Source of the DNA: Lysobacteraceae bacterium
GTDB lineage: Bacteria > Pseudomonadota > Gammaproteobacteria > Xanthomonadales > Xanthomonadaceae
Direction of reading: 5' to 3'
DNA length: 37,606 bases
Assembly (NCBI GenBank): GCA_014879375.1
Contig: JACSSF010000081.1
Location: forward strand, 1-37,606
A program made the position numbers and the translations under genes. Below the pieces are notes generated by a model. It saw only the letters and a program-made list of their open reading frames with translations. It was not told the DNA's origin and did not search any database. Positions 19,039-28,277 of this stretch are shown piece by piece (within the stretch, counting starts at the first letter, position 1; each line of letters opens with the position of its first letter).

Positions 19039-19755
19039 ATGTCGATGCGTGCGCTGATCTTGCTGTCCATCTTCCTGCTGGCCTTGCTGGGCAGCGATGC
19101 GGCGCGCGCCGAGCAACTGACCATCTATCGCTGCACCGATGCCAAGGGCAAGCTGACCCTGCGCGATTCACCGTGCAAGCGCGGCGAGAAACAGCAGACG
19201 CAGGAAATGGTCCGTCCACGCGACGCCGAACCCCGCGTCGTCCGCACGCCCAGTGCGCCGCCCGTGCGCGAAGTGGAGACCGTGCGTTACGTCATGCAGC
19301 AACCCATCCGCCCGCTGTATGCCTGCGTCACACCCGACGGGCAGCGTTACCTGAGCGAGAACGCCGAAGGCCAGGCGCGCTGGATGCCGGGCTGGGCGGT
19401 CGATCCCTATCCGCGCCCCTACCCCTATCCGCCGGTGACGATCGCGCGCGTCGGCGGCGACCTGCACTGGCGCAATCGCAACAGCAGCGTGCGCATCGGC
19501 GGCGAGCGGCAATACATCGCCGGTGCGCCGGTGATCGGCTCGCCCGTGCATCCGGTGCCGGTGATGGCGACCGGCGGTTACTGGGCGCGCGATGCATGCG
19601 CGGCGTTGTCGACTGCGGAAACCTGCGAGGTGCTGTCCGATCGCCGGCACGAGATCCGCGTGCGTTACGCGCAGGCGATGCCGAGCGAACGCAAGTCGAT
19701 GGATGCCGAATCGGCTACGCTCGACACCCGCCTGCACCAGGAATGCGGCACGTGA
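19039..19755 (+). CDS. Exported DUF4124-domain protein, copy 1
   Basis: 238-residue secreted protein of unknown function. Signal peptide about residues 1-24 (LILLSIFLLALLGSDAARA). Then a DUF4124-like segment, [20 protein letters not shown], with paired cysteines. After a Pro/Arg-rich linker comes a second related block, PLYACVTPDGQRYLSENAEG, and a C-terminal region with three Cys (ACAALSTAETCEVLSDRRHE, then HQECGT). Even-spaced cysteines suggest periplasmic disulfides. ATG 19045 is an alternative start. It overlaps the next gene, a clear paralogue. Confidence 0.8.
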   Translation: MSMRALILLSIFLLALLGSDAARAEQLTIYRCTDAKGKLTLRDSPCKRGEKQQTQEMVRPRDAEPRVVRTPSAPPVREVETVRYVMQQPIRPLYACVTPDGQRYLSENAEGQARWMPGWAVDPYPRPYPYPPVTIARVGGDLHWRNRNSSVRIGGERQYIAGAPVIGSPVHPVPVMATGGYWARDACAALSTAETCEVLSDRRHEIRVRYAQAMPSERKSMDAESATLDTRLHQECGT

Positions 19756-20411
19756 CGACGCGACATCCTCCCCTCCTGCTTGCTTGCGCCGCGCTGATGA
19801 TCGGCTGGGCGATGTGGTTTGCGCCCATGCGCACGGCCATTGGCCAGCAAGTGACGATCTATCGCTGCACCGATGCGAGTGGCAACGTCACCCTGCAAAA
19901 CGGCGTGCGTTGCCCGAAGGGACAGAAGCAAGAAACCCGTCACCTGCAGGCACCGGCATCAGCCGAGCCCGCCTATATCCCGCCCGCATCATCCATGCCT
20001 GCCCCTGCATCCACATCAGCTTATTCCGCGCCGGCATCCACATCCGCGCCGGTTGCCAACGTAGCGCCAGCGCCCACGACCTTGCCGCCACCGCCGCTGT
20101 ATCGCTGCCACGCACACACCGGCAACAGCTATCTGAGCGAGGACGGTGCACCGAAGGATCGCTGCGTGGAGCTGCAGGTCACCGACCTGTCCGGCACGCA
20201 GAACCGCAGCGGCGCGCAGGCCTGCGAAGTGCAGCAGGACCGTTGCGAGCGCATCCCCGACCAGCAGCTGTGCGAGGCCTGGGCGCAATACGACAAGCAG
20301 GCGCAATCGCTGGTGGCACTGGACAACCCCGACATCGCGGGAAAGGCCAACGCGATGCATAGCCGCACGCAGAAAGTGATGACGGCAACCAGCTGCGCTC
20401 AGAACCCGTAA
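19743..20411 (+). CDS. Exported DUF4124-domain protein, copy 2
   Basis: 222-residue paralogue of the preceding protein. N-terminal hydrophobic signal ([17 protein letters not shown]), then [20 protein letters not shown], a Pro/Ala/Ser-rich linker (about residues 70-116), [20 protein letters not shown], and a Cys-rich C-terminal helix region. The same three-block order occurs in copy 1. The ATG at 19743 overlaps the upstream gene by 13 bp; a GTG at 19752 would give a 4-bp GTGA overlap typical of coupling and is equally likely. Its last 13 bp overlap the convergent SDR gene. Confidence 0.8.
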   Translation: MRHVTTRHPPLLLACAALMIGWAMWFAPMRTAIGQQVTIYRCTDASGNVTLQNGVRCPKGQKQETRHLQAPASAEPAYIPPASSMPAPASTSAYSAPASTSAPVANVAPAPTTLPPPPLYRCHAHTGNSYLSEDGAPKDRCVELQVTDLSGTQNRSGAQACEVQQDRCERIPDQQLCEAWAQYDKQAQSLVALDNPDIAGKANAMHSRTQKVMTATSCAQNP

Positions 20412-21175
20412 CGCAGGAACCCGCCATCCACCGCGATGCATTCGCCGGTGATGTAGCTCGCCGCCGGCAGGCACAGGAACGCGACCGCCGCGGCGACTTC
20501 CGCCGGTTCGCCCACGCGCCCCATCGGCGTTCGCAGCAGCACTTCGTCGAGATAATCGGGATCGGCCAGCTTGGGCGAGGTGCGCCGCGTGCGGATGTAC
20601 CACGGCGCGACGGCGTTCACGCGTACGCCATCCTCGGCCCATTCGACCGCCAGGTTGCGTGTCATCTGGTGCATCGCCGCCTTGCTCATGCCGTAGGCGA
20701 CGCCGGTGCGCACGTGGGTGAGCCCGGACACGCTGCCGACGTTGACGATGGCCGAGGTCGCATGCCGGGTCAGCAGCGGATGCGCGTAGCGCGAGAGTTC
20801 GAGCGCGCTGAAGGTGTTGACCTCGAAGATGTCGCGCCACTCCTGCTCGCTGTAATCGGTCGCGGCGCGGGTCAGGTTGCCGCCGGCATTGTTGATCAGG
20901 ATGTGCAGACCATCACCGAAATCCTCCACCCAGTCGAGCAGGGCGCGGCGGTCATCGGCATTGGCGACATCGGCGGCGAAGGTGTGCGCCTCGCCATCGG
21001 GAATCTCCGCTTCCAGTTCCTCGCGCACGTTCTCCAGCGTGGCCTCGTCGCGTGCCACCATCAACACCGTCGCGCCGAAGCCCATCAATTCGGCGGCGAT
21101 GGCGCGACCGATGCCTGCGCTGGCGCCGGTCACCAATGCCAGTTGTCCATCCAGTCGCCAACGCTGCGTGGCCAT
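20399..21175 (-). CDS. Short-chain dehydrogenase/reductase (tropinone-reductase-like)
   Basis: Probable NAD(P)H-dependent oxidoreductase of 258 residues. Cofactor-binding motif is [12 protein letters not shown] near the N-terminus. The family NNAG motif is in LINNAGGN, the catalytic Ser in VGSVSG and the Tyr-x3-Lys pair in YGMSK. The C-terminal block [14 protein letters not shown] is standard for the classical SDR subfamily. The start at 21175 (MATQRWRL) was preferred over an in-frame ATG at 21199. Sequence alone does not give the substrate. Neighbours do not suggest a pathway. Confidence 0.9.
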   Translation of the reverse strand: MATQRWRLDGQLALVTGASAGIGRAIAAELMGFGATVLMVARDEATLENVREELEAEIPDGEAHTFAADVANADDRRALLDWVEDFGDGLHILINNAGGNLTRAATDYSEQEWRDIFEVNTFSALELSRYAHPLLTRHATSAIVNVGSVSGLTHVRTGVAYGMSKAAMHQMTRNLAVEWAEDGVRVNAVAPWYIRTRRTSPKLADPDYLDEVLLRTPMGRVGEPAEVAAAVAFLCLPAASYITGECIAVDGGFLRYGF

Positions 21176-21244
21176 GGCCGTTCCCGTGATGCGATGCACC
21201 TAGGATAACGATCCACGGCCACGCTTGCGCCGGACGCTGCGCGA

Positions 21245-21637
21245 TCAATCCACGCGTGTCCAGGTCGTTCCCTGCATCCCCTGGGTACGCGGCGCGCAAG
21301 GGTCTTCGATCACGGTGAACTTGAGCTGGTTGCCACTGACCGCCCAGCGATAGCGGCCCGGTATCTCGATGCACTCGGGCGAGGGCATGTCGGCGGCATG
21401 CCATTCGTCGGTGATCACCAGCGCGCCTTCCTCGACGCGGTAACGTCCACGCCCCCAGGCCTCTCCCGTGGCACGCGAAGCACCTTCGGTGCGTCCATCG
21501 GCGCTGAAGGCGATCAGCACGTCACCGCTGGCATAACGCCCGGCGGGAAAGGCAGCGGCGCCGGAAGGCGGCGTGCTGGCACAGGCCACAAGCCCGGTCG
21601 CCAACAGGCCGGCCACGACATAACGAAACGTATTCAT
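21245..21637 (-). CDS. Small predicted lipoprotein, function unknown
   Basis: About 130 residues. The N-terminus is a lipoprotein signal with the lipobox LVAC, so the mature protein probably begins at Cys in CASTPPSG. The remainder looks like a small beta-rich domain with two further cysteines (SPECIEIPG and EDPCAPRT). Start 21637 gives a better distance to GGGAG (21645-21649) than the ATG one codon upstream (21640). It is divergent from the AraC-type gene, which might control it. I do not recognise a named family. Confidence 0.75.
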   Translation of the reverse strand: MNTFRYVVAGLLATGLVACASTPPSGAAAFPAGRYASGDVLIAFSADGRTEGASRATGEAWGRGRYRVEEGALVITDEWHAADMPSPECIEIPGRYRWAVSGNQLKFTVIEDPCAPRTQGMQGTTWTRVD

Positions 21638-21750
21638 CATCCTTCTCCCGGCGCTCCATGCGCCTGTATCGACGCTAAGCCCGGGCGCGGGATGCGAGTG
21701 CCGGAATCTTGCTATCTTCGCCGCATATCCCGTGGCATTCCGGGGGCAGT

Positions 21751-22650
21751 ATGCAGGACGAGATCGCACCGGCCGCACTGTGCAAGATCCCGCCAGAGAT
21801 GGCGGACCTGGTTTCGGCGCGCGGGGCCTGGTCGTTCTGCGCGCTCGAATGCTCGCGCTTCGGCCCCATCCACATGGATACGCCCGGTGCGCCGTTCCAT
21901 CACATCGGCCTGCAGCTTGACGATGCGCCCTTGCAGCTCGGCATGGCGGCCGACAGCGGACGCATGCACGGCTGGATCCATCGCGATGATGTCTCGATCA
22001 TCGCCGCCGACGACGGCGGGCAGTTCTGGTGGAACCGCGAGGCGGAAAGCGCCTGCGTGTATTTCACCGATGCCGCGCTGGCCCGCGCACTGGGCCGCCC
22101 GATGGCGCAGGTCGACCATCGCCTGAACTCGCAACTGGCGCTGCACTCGTCCGTGATCAGCCACCTGCTGCGCGCGCTGTTGGCGGACATCCGCGCCGGC
22201 CAGCCGCATGGCGCGCTGGTGGGTGATGCGATCTTCATGGCGCTCGCCGCGCAACTGCTGCCTGCCGCCGCGCTCAGCCACGACGCGCAACGGGCGACCG
22301 GGCAAGACCGTCACGTGCGACGCGCGCTCGATTACATTCACGCGCACCTGGATGATGCGACGTTGAACCTGGAACGCGTCGCGGCGGCGGCGGCGAGCAG
22401 TCCGTTCCACCTCAGCCGCTGCTTCCGCTCCGCGGTGGGCTGCTCGCCCTGGCAGTACGTCCTGCGCGAACGTGCGCGAACGGCATTGTCATTGATGCCG
22501 CATCGGCGTCTGTCGCTGGAGGACGTGGCGCGGCGTGCGGGCTTCCACGCGTACTCCAGCTTCAGCGCGACGATGCATCGCGAGTACGGCCTCGGCCCCG
22601 CCCGCCTTCGCGACGCGCTGCAGAACCCCAAGCACGCGACGCAGCACTGA
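21751..22650 (+). CDS. AraC-family transcriptional regulator
   Basis: 299-residue regulator. The N-terminal 170 residues look like a cupin-type sensor domain (ALCKIPPEMADLV through FWWNREAESACVYFTDA); the ligand is unknown. The C-terminal 100 residues carry both AraC helix-turn-helix units: LNLERVAAAAASSPFHLSRC with FRSAVGCSPWQYV, then LSLEDVARRAGFHAYSSFSA with FHREYG-like MHREYGLGPARLRD. ATG 21751 has a GGGGG ribosome site about 5 nt upstream; the frame is open slightly further but only with a TTG start. It is divergent from the lipoprotein gene, a plausible target. Confidence 0.9.
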   Translation: MQDEIAPAALCKIPPEMADLVSARGAWSFCALECSRFGPIHMDTPGAPFHHIGLQLDDAPLQLGMAADSGRMHGWIHRDDVSIIAADDGGQFWWNREAESACVYFTDAALARALGRPMAQVDHRLNSQLALHSSVISHLLRALLADIRAGQPHGALVGDAIFMALAAQLLPAAALSHDAQRATGQDRHVRRALDYIHAHLDDATLNLERVAAAAASSPFHLSRCFRSAVGCSPWQYVLRERARTALSLMPHRRLSLEDVARRAGFHAYSSFSATMHREYGLGPARLRDALQNPKHATQH

Positions 22651-22661
22651 CCTGCAAAAAA

Positions 22662-22686
22662 GAAGGCGCCGACATGCGGCGCCTTC
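22662..22686 (-). terminator. Intrinsic terminator of sppA
   Basis: GAAGGCGCC (22662-22670) and GGCGCCTTC (22678-22686) form a perfect 9-bp stem with a 7-nt loop. Read on the minus strand the stem is followed by a T-run (opposite AAAAAA at 22656-22661), so it is a textbook terminator 24 bp after the sppA stop. It also faces the end of the AraC gene, for which it would work less well. Confidence 0.85.
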
Positions 22687-22710
22687 GTCATTCGGGATCG
22701 CTTGCAGTGC

Positions 22711-24669
22711 TCAGGTGCCGCAGAAGCAATGCGCGGTCGCGCGCACGCGCGGGCCATCGCGATCCTTCGCCTGCGCTTCCAGATAGCGCAGCGGCTCGGC
22801 GAGTTCCGGCGCGGCCAGACCCAGCACGCCGCGCAGCCAGCTGGATTCCTGCAGCATCGCCATGCCCACGCGCGCCTGGGCGAAACGGCCCAGCCAGTTC
22901 TCGAACGGCGTCACCGGCTCCTCGACGTAGCGCACCACGTAGCTGTCGGCTTTTTCCAGCTTGGCGCGCTGGGCGGCATCGATCACCGCATCCTGCACGC
23001 CGCCGAACGCATCGACCAGGCCGCGCTCTTTCGCCTGCGCGCCGGTCCACACGCGACCGCGCGCGACCGCGTCGATGGCGGCGACCGGCTGCTTGCGCGC
23101 GGCAGCCACCTTGCCGGTGAACTCGCGATAGCCCTTGTCGATGACCGACTGGATCACCCGGCCGACCTCCGGGTCGAGCGGACGCATCGGGTCGAACGCG
23201 CCGGCCCAGCGCGTGGTGCCGACGCCATCGGCATGCACGCCGATCTTGTCGAGGCCACGGGTGAAGTTGGGGATCAGGCCGAAGATGCCGATGGAACCGG
23301 TGATCGTGTTCGGGTCGGCGTAGATGCGGTCGGCGTTCATGCTGATCCAGTAGCCGCCCGACGCGGCGACATCGCCCATCGACACCACGACCGGCTTGCT
23401 GGCCTTCTTCAGCTGCTCGACTTCGCGGCGGATCTGCTCGGATGCATACACGCTGCCGCCCGGCGAGTTCACCCGCAGCACCACCGCCTTGACGTTGTCG
23501 TCGTCACGCGCGCCGCGCAGCAGCGCGGAGACGGTCTCGCCGCCGACCGTGCCGCGCGGCTGGTCGCCATCGACGATCTCGCCCTCGGCCACCACCACCG
23601 CGACCTGCGGACGCGGGTCGGCCTCGATCGGCAGCTTGGGCGCGATGTGGCGCATGTAGTTGCCCAGGGTGATCTGGCGGAAGCCGCCTTCGGCGTTGTC
23701 ATCCTTGACGCCGCGCTCGGCCATCAATGTCTCGACCTCTTCGCGCGTCTTCAAGCCATCGACCAGCTTCTGCTGCAGCGCGTACTGGTTCATGTCGCCG
23801 TCCGCGGCCTCGATGCCGGCGGCCATGTCGTTGATGCCGGCGGTCAACGCCTGCGGATCGATCTTGCGCTGCGTGGCGACCTGACCGAGGTAGCGGTTCC
23901 ACACGTCGCTCATCCAGTAGAGCGAGGCTTCCTTCGCCTCGGGCGAGGCCGAATCGCGCACGAAGGGCTCGGCCGCGGATTTGTACTCGCCCACCTTGAA
24001 CAGCTGGAAGTCGATGCCGAGCTTGTCCTGCAGGCCTTCGCGGAAATACGGCTGGTAGCTGGACAGGCCTTCGAGGATGACGCCGTAGCCATCCGGGTCG
24101 AGGTAGATCTCGTCGGCCTGCGCGGCGAGCAGGTACTGGCCCTGGCTCATGCCCTGGCTGAAGGCGACGATCTGCTTGCCCGACTTGCGCAGGCGCTGCA
24201 GCGCGCGGGTGACTTCCTCCAGCGAGGCGTAGCCGCCGGGTTGCAGGTTGTCGACATCCAGGAACACGCGTTCGATGCGCTTGTCCTTGGCGGCGGCGTC
24301 GATCGCGCCGACCAGGTCGCGCACCTGCACCTGCCCGCTGCGGTTGTCGCGACTGGCACCGGCCAGCGCGCGGCTCAGGGCATCGCGGCTGTCCTGCTCG
24401 ACCAGCCGGCCTTCAGGCGCGAGCACCAAGGTGGTGCGCTCGGCCAGCGTCGCGCCCTGCCCGCCGCCCACGACCACCGCGAACACGATGGCGAGGATCA
24501 GGAACAGCAAGAAGAAGAACAGCAGGTTGAAGATCAGCTGCCGGGTGAAGTTCATCGCGTTCCACAGGCCGATGAAGAAGCGCGCGATCGGGCCGTGCTG
24601 CGGGGGCGCCTGCGGCGCGGAAGGGGCCGGGGTGGCGGGCACGGGCGGCGGCTGCGGAATGGTGTTCAT
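22711..24669 (-). CDS. sppA: Signal peptide peptidase SppA, 67K type
   Basis: Membrane-bound serine protease that degrades cleaved signal peptides. 652 residues. A Pro-rich N-terminus is followed by one transmembrane span (about 44-70, FFFLLFLILAIVFAVVV). The tandem SppA domains follow. The general base Lys230 lies in YKSAAEPF of the first domain, and the nucleophile Ser437 in AASGGYW of the second, with NSPGGSVYASE before it. This is the Ser/Lys dyad arrangement of the long E. coli-type enzyme. The start 24669 (MNTIPQPP) fits the domain start. A MATE exporter gene lies 81 bp upstream on the same strand. A strong terminator follows. Confidence 0.96.
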   Translation of the reverse strand: MNTIPQPPPVPATPAPSAPQAPPQHGPIARFFIGLWNAMNFTRQLIFNLLFFFLLFLILAIVFAVVVGGGQGATLAERTTLVLAPEGRLVEQDSRDALSRALAGASRDNRSGQVQVRDLVGAIDAAAKDKRIERVFLDVDNLQPGGYASLEEVTRALQRLRKSGKQIVAFSQGMSQGQYLLAAQADEIYLDPDGYGVILEGLSSYQPYFREGLQDKLGIDFQLFKVGEYKSAAEPFVRDSASPEAKEASLYWMSDVWNRYLGQVATQRKIDPQALTAGINDMAAGIEAADGDMNQYALQQKLVDGLKTREEVETLMAERGVKDDNAEGGFRQITLGNYMRHIAPKLPIEADPRPQVAVVVAEGEIVDGDQPRGTVGGETVSALLRGARDDDNVKAVVLRVNSPGGSVYASEQIRREVEQLKKASKPVVVSMGDVAASGGYWISMNADRIYADPNTITGSIGIFGLIPNFTRGLDKIGVHADGVGTTRWAGAFDPMRPLDPEVGRVIQSVIDKGYREFTGKVAAARKQPVAAIDAVARGRVWTGAQAKERGLVDAFGGVQDAVIDAAQRAKLEKADSYVVRYVEEPVTPFENWLGRFAQARVGMAMLQESSWLRGVLGLAAPELAEPLRYLEAQAKDRDGPRVRATAHCFCGT

Positions 24670-24750
24670 GGGGTACCGGTATCCAAAAGTCTGTGTACAG
24701 GCTAGCGCGCGCGGCGTGACCGGCGCATCCACCAAAGGTCACGCCATCGG

Positions 24751-26127
24751 TCAGGCGTCCTGGCCCGAGATGGGGATGCGGCGGGCGCTCCACAAGAACC
24801 GGCGCGCCAGCAACACCGCCGCGCAGCACAACCCGGCGATCAGCCCGATCCACATGCCCTTCGGCCCCCAGCCCAGGCCCAGGCCCAAGCCGGCGCCGAG
24901 CGGCATGCCGATGCCCCAGTAGGCCAGCGCGGCCAGCAGCATCGGCACGCGGGTGTCTTTCAGCCCGCGCAGCGCGCCGCCCGAAAGCACCTGGATGCCG
25001 TCCGGGAACTGGAAGGCGGCGGCGTAGAGCAGCAGGCTGCCGGCGAGGGTCGCGACCGCCACGTCGGCGGTGTAGCGCGAGGCGATGAAATCGTGGCCGA
25101 ACACCATCAGCAGGCCCGACAGCAGCTGCGTGCACAGCACCAGCACCAGGCCCGCGCGGGCCGCGCGCAGGATGCCGGTGCGATCCGCGCGGCCCAGCGC
25201 ATTGCCCACCCGCACCGTGGTCGCCTCGGCGATGCCGAACGGGATCATGAAGCACAGGCTGGCCACGTTGATGGCGATCTGGTGCGCGGCCGCCGGCACT
25301 TCGCCCAGCCGCCCGATCAGGAGCGCCGTGACGATGAAGAGGCTGCCTTCCATCGTCACCGTCACGCCGATCGGCAGGCCTGTCGTGAGCAACCCCTTGA
25401 GCGCAGTCCGTGAGGGCAGGTCGAAACGGCCGAACAGGTGCAGGTCGGTGAAGCGCTTGCTGAGCGCGAGATAGAGCGCGAAGCCGATCGCCTGTGCCCA
25501 CATCATCGCACTGGAGGCATAACCCAGCCCGCCCGCACCCATTTCCGGGAAGCCCCATCGACCAAACGCCATCGCCCAGCCGAGCGGCGCCAGCACCAGC
25601 AGGCCGCCCAAGCCAAACAGCATCGTCGGCAGCGACCAGTGCAGGCCGTCGCAGAGGTAGCGCATGGCCAGGTACAGGGTCAACGCCGGCACGCCCCAGC
25701 GAATGCCGTGGATGAACGCCGTCGCACCGGGGCGGATATCGGGCGCGATGCCGATCATGTCCAGCACCAGCGGGAACAACGACATCAGGCCAAGCAGCAG
25801 GATGCCGAGCACCAGCGCCAGCCACAACGCCTGGCGGAACAGGGGCGCGATTTCATGGCGGCGGCCGGCGCCATCCAGATGCGAGATCGACGGCGGCAGC
25901 GCCATCAGCGTGCCCATCGGGATCATCATCGGCAGCCAGAACATCGCAGTACCGACCGAGACCGCAGCGAGCGTCGCGGTGCCGTGGCGCCCGGCCACCA
26001 GGCTATCGACCAGGCCGATCATCCCGGTCGCCACGTGACCGGCCGCCAGCGGCGCGGCCAGGCGCGCGGTGCGGGCCAGTTCCTGGCGCATCGAAAGTCG
26101 TGGGTTCGGGGCGTTGGGCGAAGACAT
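24751..26127 (-). CDS. MATE-family (NorM-like) multidrug/cation antiporter
   Basis: 458-residue inner-membrane protein with about twelve hydrophobic spans in two related halves. The N-terminal half has LAAPLAAGHVATGMIGLVDS and VAGRHGTATLAAVSVGTAMF, the usual first MatE block; the second half has LLTTGLPIGVTVTMEGSLFI and AAHQIAINVASLCFMIPFGI. Charged residues expected in NorM-like Na+/H+ coupled exporters (Asp41 in LVDS, Glu near VTMEGS) are present. It would export cationic drugs or metabolites. Same strand as sppA. The start at 26127 fits the family length. Confidence 0.94.
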   Translation of the reverse strand: MSSPNAPNPRLSMRQELARTARLAAPLAAGHVATGMIGLVDSLVAGRHGTATLAAVSVGTAMFWLPMMIPMGTLMALPPSISHLDGAGRRHEIAPLFRQALWLALVLGILLLGLMSLFPLVLDMIGIAPDIRPGATAFIHGIRWGVPALTLYLAMRYLCDGLHWSLPTMLFGLGGLLVLAPLGWAMAFGRWGFPEMGAGGLGYASSAMMWAQAIGFALYLALSKRFTDLHLFGRFDLPSRTALKGLLTTGLPIGVTVTMEGSLFIVTALLIGRLGEVPAAAHQIAINVASLCFMIPFGIAEATTVRVGNALGRADRTGILRAARAGLVLVLCTQLLSGLLMVFGHDFIASRYTADVAVATLAGSLLLYAAAFQFPDGIQVLSGGALRGLKDTRVPMLLAALAYWGIGMPLGAGLGLGLGWGPKGMWIGLIAGLCCAAVLLARRFLWSARRIPISGQDA

Positions 26128-26205
26128 GGGCGTGCGGCGCGGCGATCCGGCATGGCGCCGAGCGTGAACGGCCCGCTATCTTACGCGGGCACCCAAGGAT
26201 GAACG

Positions 26206-27378
26206 ATGACGAAGCCGCAAGACCCGATCGAACCGACGACCGCCAGCTACCCGCCGCATGCCCCGCCCAGCGGCAGCAGCTGCCAGAACTGCGACAGCAT
26301 GCTGCAGGGCGGCTACTGCCACGTCTGCGGCCAGCACGCGCACAACCCGCTGCGCAGTTTCCGCCACGCGGTCGAGGACGTGTTCGAGTCGTTCTGGCAT
26401 GTCGATGGCCGCATCTTCCGCACCCTGCGCGACCTCTTGGTGCCCGGCAAGATCACCCGCGAATACCTGGCCGGCCACCGCGTGCGCTACATCCCGCCGC
26501 TGCGCCTGTACGTGATCCTCTCGCTGATCACCTTCTTCGTCGCGCATTTCGTCACCGCCGGCCTCAAGGGCGGGCTGGATGTCGTCACCGACAACGACAA
26601 TCCCTTCGCCGCGCAAACGAAGGTGGAGGATGTCGTGCGCGAGCGCGACCAGAAGCTGGCCCAGCTCGACCAGTCGCTGGTCGACGTCCGCGGCGCGGGA
26701 CAGGGCGTGGCGGCTGGCGCCATCGTCACCGCCCGCGACATGGTGCAGAAGCAGGCGCAGGCACGCATCAACGAGATCAATGGGAAATCCCCTGATGGCG
26801 GCGCCCCGGTCGTCAGCGCCGGCGGCGGCATCCTGCAGATCAAGGCGGATCCTGCATCACCTGCCACGTCCACATCGCCCACGCCGACGGCCGCCAGCCA
26901 ACCCGAGACCACCGAAGAAAAACTCGAGCGCACTGCCAACGAAAATGCGCAGCTGTTCGCCAAGGACAAGCGCGCCCTCGCCGAGCGCGTCCTCACTCAT
27001 ACCCCCGGCATCCTGCTGGTGCTGTTGCCGGTGTTCGCGTTGGTGCTGCGCATCGTCTATCCGCTGCGCCCGATGGGCTACCTGGAGCAACTGGTCGTCG
27101 CGCTCTACAGCCACGCCTTCTTGCTGCTGGTGGCGCTGACGTGGATGCTGATGCTGCTGCTCGATCGCGCGATGGGCACTGCCCTGCTGGGCGGCATCGC
27201 GGTCGCCGTGTTCCCCATCCTGGTGCCGATCTACCTGCTGTTCTCGCAGAAACGCATCTATGGCGATGGCTGGCCGATGACGCTGTTGCGCTTCGCGATC
27301 ATCGCCCTGCTCTACTTCGCCCTGGCGGTGCTGGCAGTGGCCGCGGCCTTCGCGATGGCGCTGCTGCTGGAGGGATGA
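26206..27378 (+). CDS. DUF3667 membrane protein with N-terminal zinc ribbon
   Basis: 390-residue protein of unknown function. Residues 26-41 form a four-cysteine ribbon (CQNC then CHVC) followed by SFRHAVEDVFESFWHVDGRI and RTLRDLLVPGKITREYLAGH, the DUF3667 signature. One hydrophobic span follows (about 100-125). The middle (about 130-255) is a hydrophilic, partly helical and Pro/Thr-rich insert. Four hydrophobic spans form the C-terminal third. A GGAT ribosome-like site precedes ATG 26206. The DUF4286 gene follows after 7 bp. Confidence 0.88.
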   Translation: MTKPQDPIEPTTASYPPHAPPSGSSCQNCDSMLQGGYCHVCGQHAHNPLRSFRHAVEDVFESFWHVDGRIFRTLRDLLVPGKITREYLAGHRVRYIPPLRLYVILSLITFFVAHFVTAGLKGGLDVVTDNDNPFAAQTKVEDVVRERDQKLAQLDQSLVDVRGAGQGVAAGAIVTARDMVQKQAQARINEINGKSPDGGAPVVSAGGGILQIKADPASPATSTSPTPTAASQPETTEEKLERTANENAQLFAKDKRALAERVLTHTPGILLVLLPVFALVLRIVYPLRPMGYLEQLVVALYSHAFLLLVALTWMLMLLLDRAMGTALLGGIAVAVFPILVPIYLLFSQKRIYGDGWPMTLLRFAIIALLYFALAVLAVAAAFAMALLLEG

Positions 27379-27385
27379 TCACGGC

Positions 27386-27697
27386 ATGATCGTCTACGAG
27401 GTCAACCTGGAGATCGATGCCGCGCTGCGCGATGCGTACCTGCCTTGGCTGCAGGCCCATGTCGCCGAGATGCTGCGCTTCGACGGCTTTGCCGCCGCGA
27501 CGATCGAGCACGTGGTCGATCCCGCCCCGGCAGCGGGCCGCTTCGCGTTGTGCGTGCGCTACCGGGTGCGCGACCAGGCCTGCCTCGATGATTATTTCGC
27601 TCGTCACTCGGCGCGCATGCGCGAGGACGGCATCGCACGTTTCGGCGACGGTTTCAGCGCGACGCGGCGGGTGTTGATGCCAATCGCAGACAACTGA
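27386..27697 (+). CDS. DUF4286 family protein
   Basis: 103-residue soluble protein. IVYEVNLEIDAALRDAYLPW at the N-terminus and the later FALCVRYRVRDQACLDDYFA are characteristic of DUF4286, a ferredoxin-like (dimeric alpha-beta barrel) fold of unknown role. Its GGAGGGA ribosome site lies inside the end of the DUF3667 gene, so the two are co-translated. It ends one base before the convergent DUF3106 gene. Confidence 0.88.
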   Translation: MIVYEVNLEIDAALRDAYLPWLQAHVAEMLRFDGFAAATIEHVVDPAPAAGRFALCVRYRVRDQACLDDYFARHSARMREDGIARFGDGFSATRRVLMPIADN

Positions 27698-27698
27698 A

Positions 27699-28277
27699 TC
27701 AGCGCTCCATCTGCACCATCAACCAGTGCAGGCGACCCGCCCCGGGCTGGCGGATCAACGCCTGGCGCAGGGCATCGCGCCCTGAGGGTGGCGTGGAGAA
27801 CACCAGTCGCCCGAGCAGTTCCAGTTCCTGCGGCGCCATCGCATGCAAGGTCTGCAACAGCGGCGCGCGCTCCGCCGGCGGCACGTAGGCGATCAACGGA
27901 TGCAGGCGCGGGTAATACGGCCCCAGGTCCGGGCCCAATCGCCAGCCGTGTTGTTGCTCGGCGGTCAGCGCGGCGAACTTCACCCGCATCGCGGCCTGTT
28001 GCTCGGGTGGCAGGCGGGCGAAGTCTGCCGCCGATGCGCGTAGGGCTGCCTGTTGCAGTGGCGGTAGCAGCAGCCACGACTGCATCTGCCGGCGCATCTC
28101 GTTTCGCGATGCGGGCGGCAACGCTTCCCACGCGGCGATGCGCCCTCGCAAAACCTCGCGCTGGGCGGGCGTCAACGGCGCAGGGCCGGCACGCACGGGC
28201 ATCGCCAGTAGCCACATCGCGCAAGACAACACGCACGCCAAACCGAGCAAGCATGTCTTGGCGAAGTCAGGGCGCAT
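27699..28277 (-). CDS. Exported DUF3106 protein
   Basis: 192-residue protein with a signal peptide (about 1-30, ending AMPVRA) and a periplasmic helical domain. Repeats of the type LTPAQREVLRGRIAAWEALP, LPPEQQAAMRVKFAALTAEQ are the DUF3106 hallmark and recall a heat-shock/CpxP-like repeat of helix-turn units. Function unknown. It overlaps the upstream sigma-like gene by 11 bp and must be co-expressed. In other proteobacteria DUF3106 genes sit behind a sigma factor and an anti-sigma-like gene, which agrees with the upstream partner here. Confidence 0.85.
   Translation of the reverse strand: MRPDFAKTCLLGLACVLSCAMWLLAMPVRAGPAPLTPAQREVLRGRIAAWEALPPASRNEMRRQMQSWLLLPPLQQAALRASAADFARLPPEQQAAMRVKFAALTAEQQHGWRLGPDLGPYYPRLHPLIAYVPPAERAPLLQTLHAMAPQELELLGRLVFSTPPSGRDALRQALIRQPGAGRLHWLMVQMER

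Noticed and set aside
22702..24705. 667-codon open frame opposite sppA
   Set aside because: Shadow frame; sppA has both catalytic residues and a terminator.
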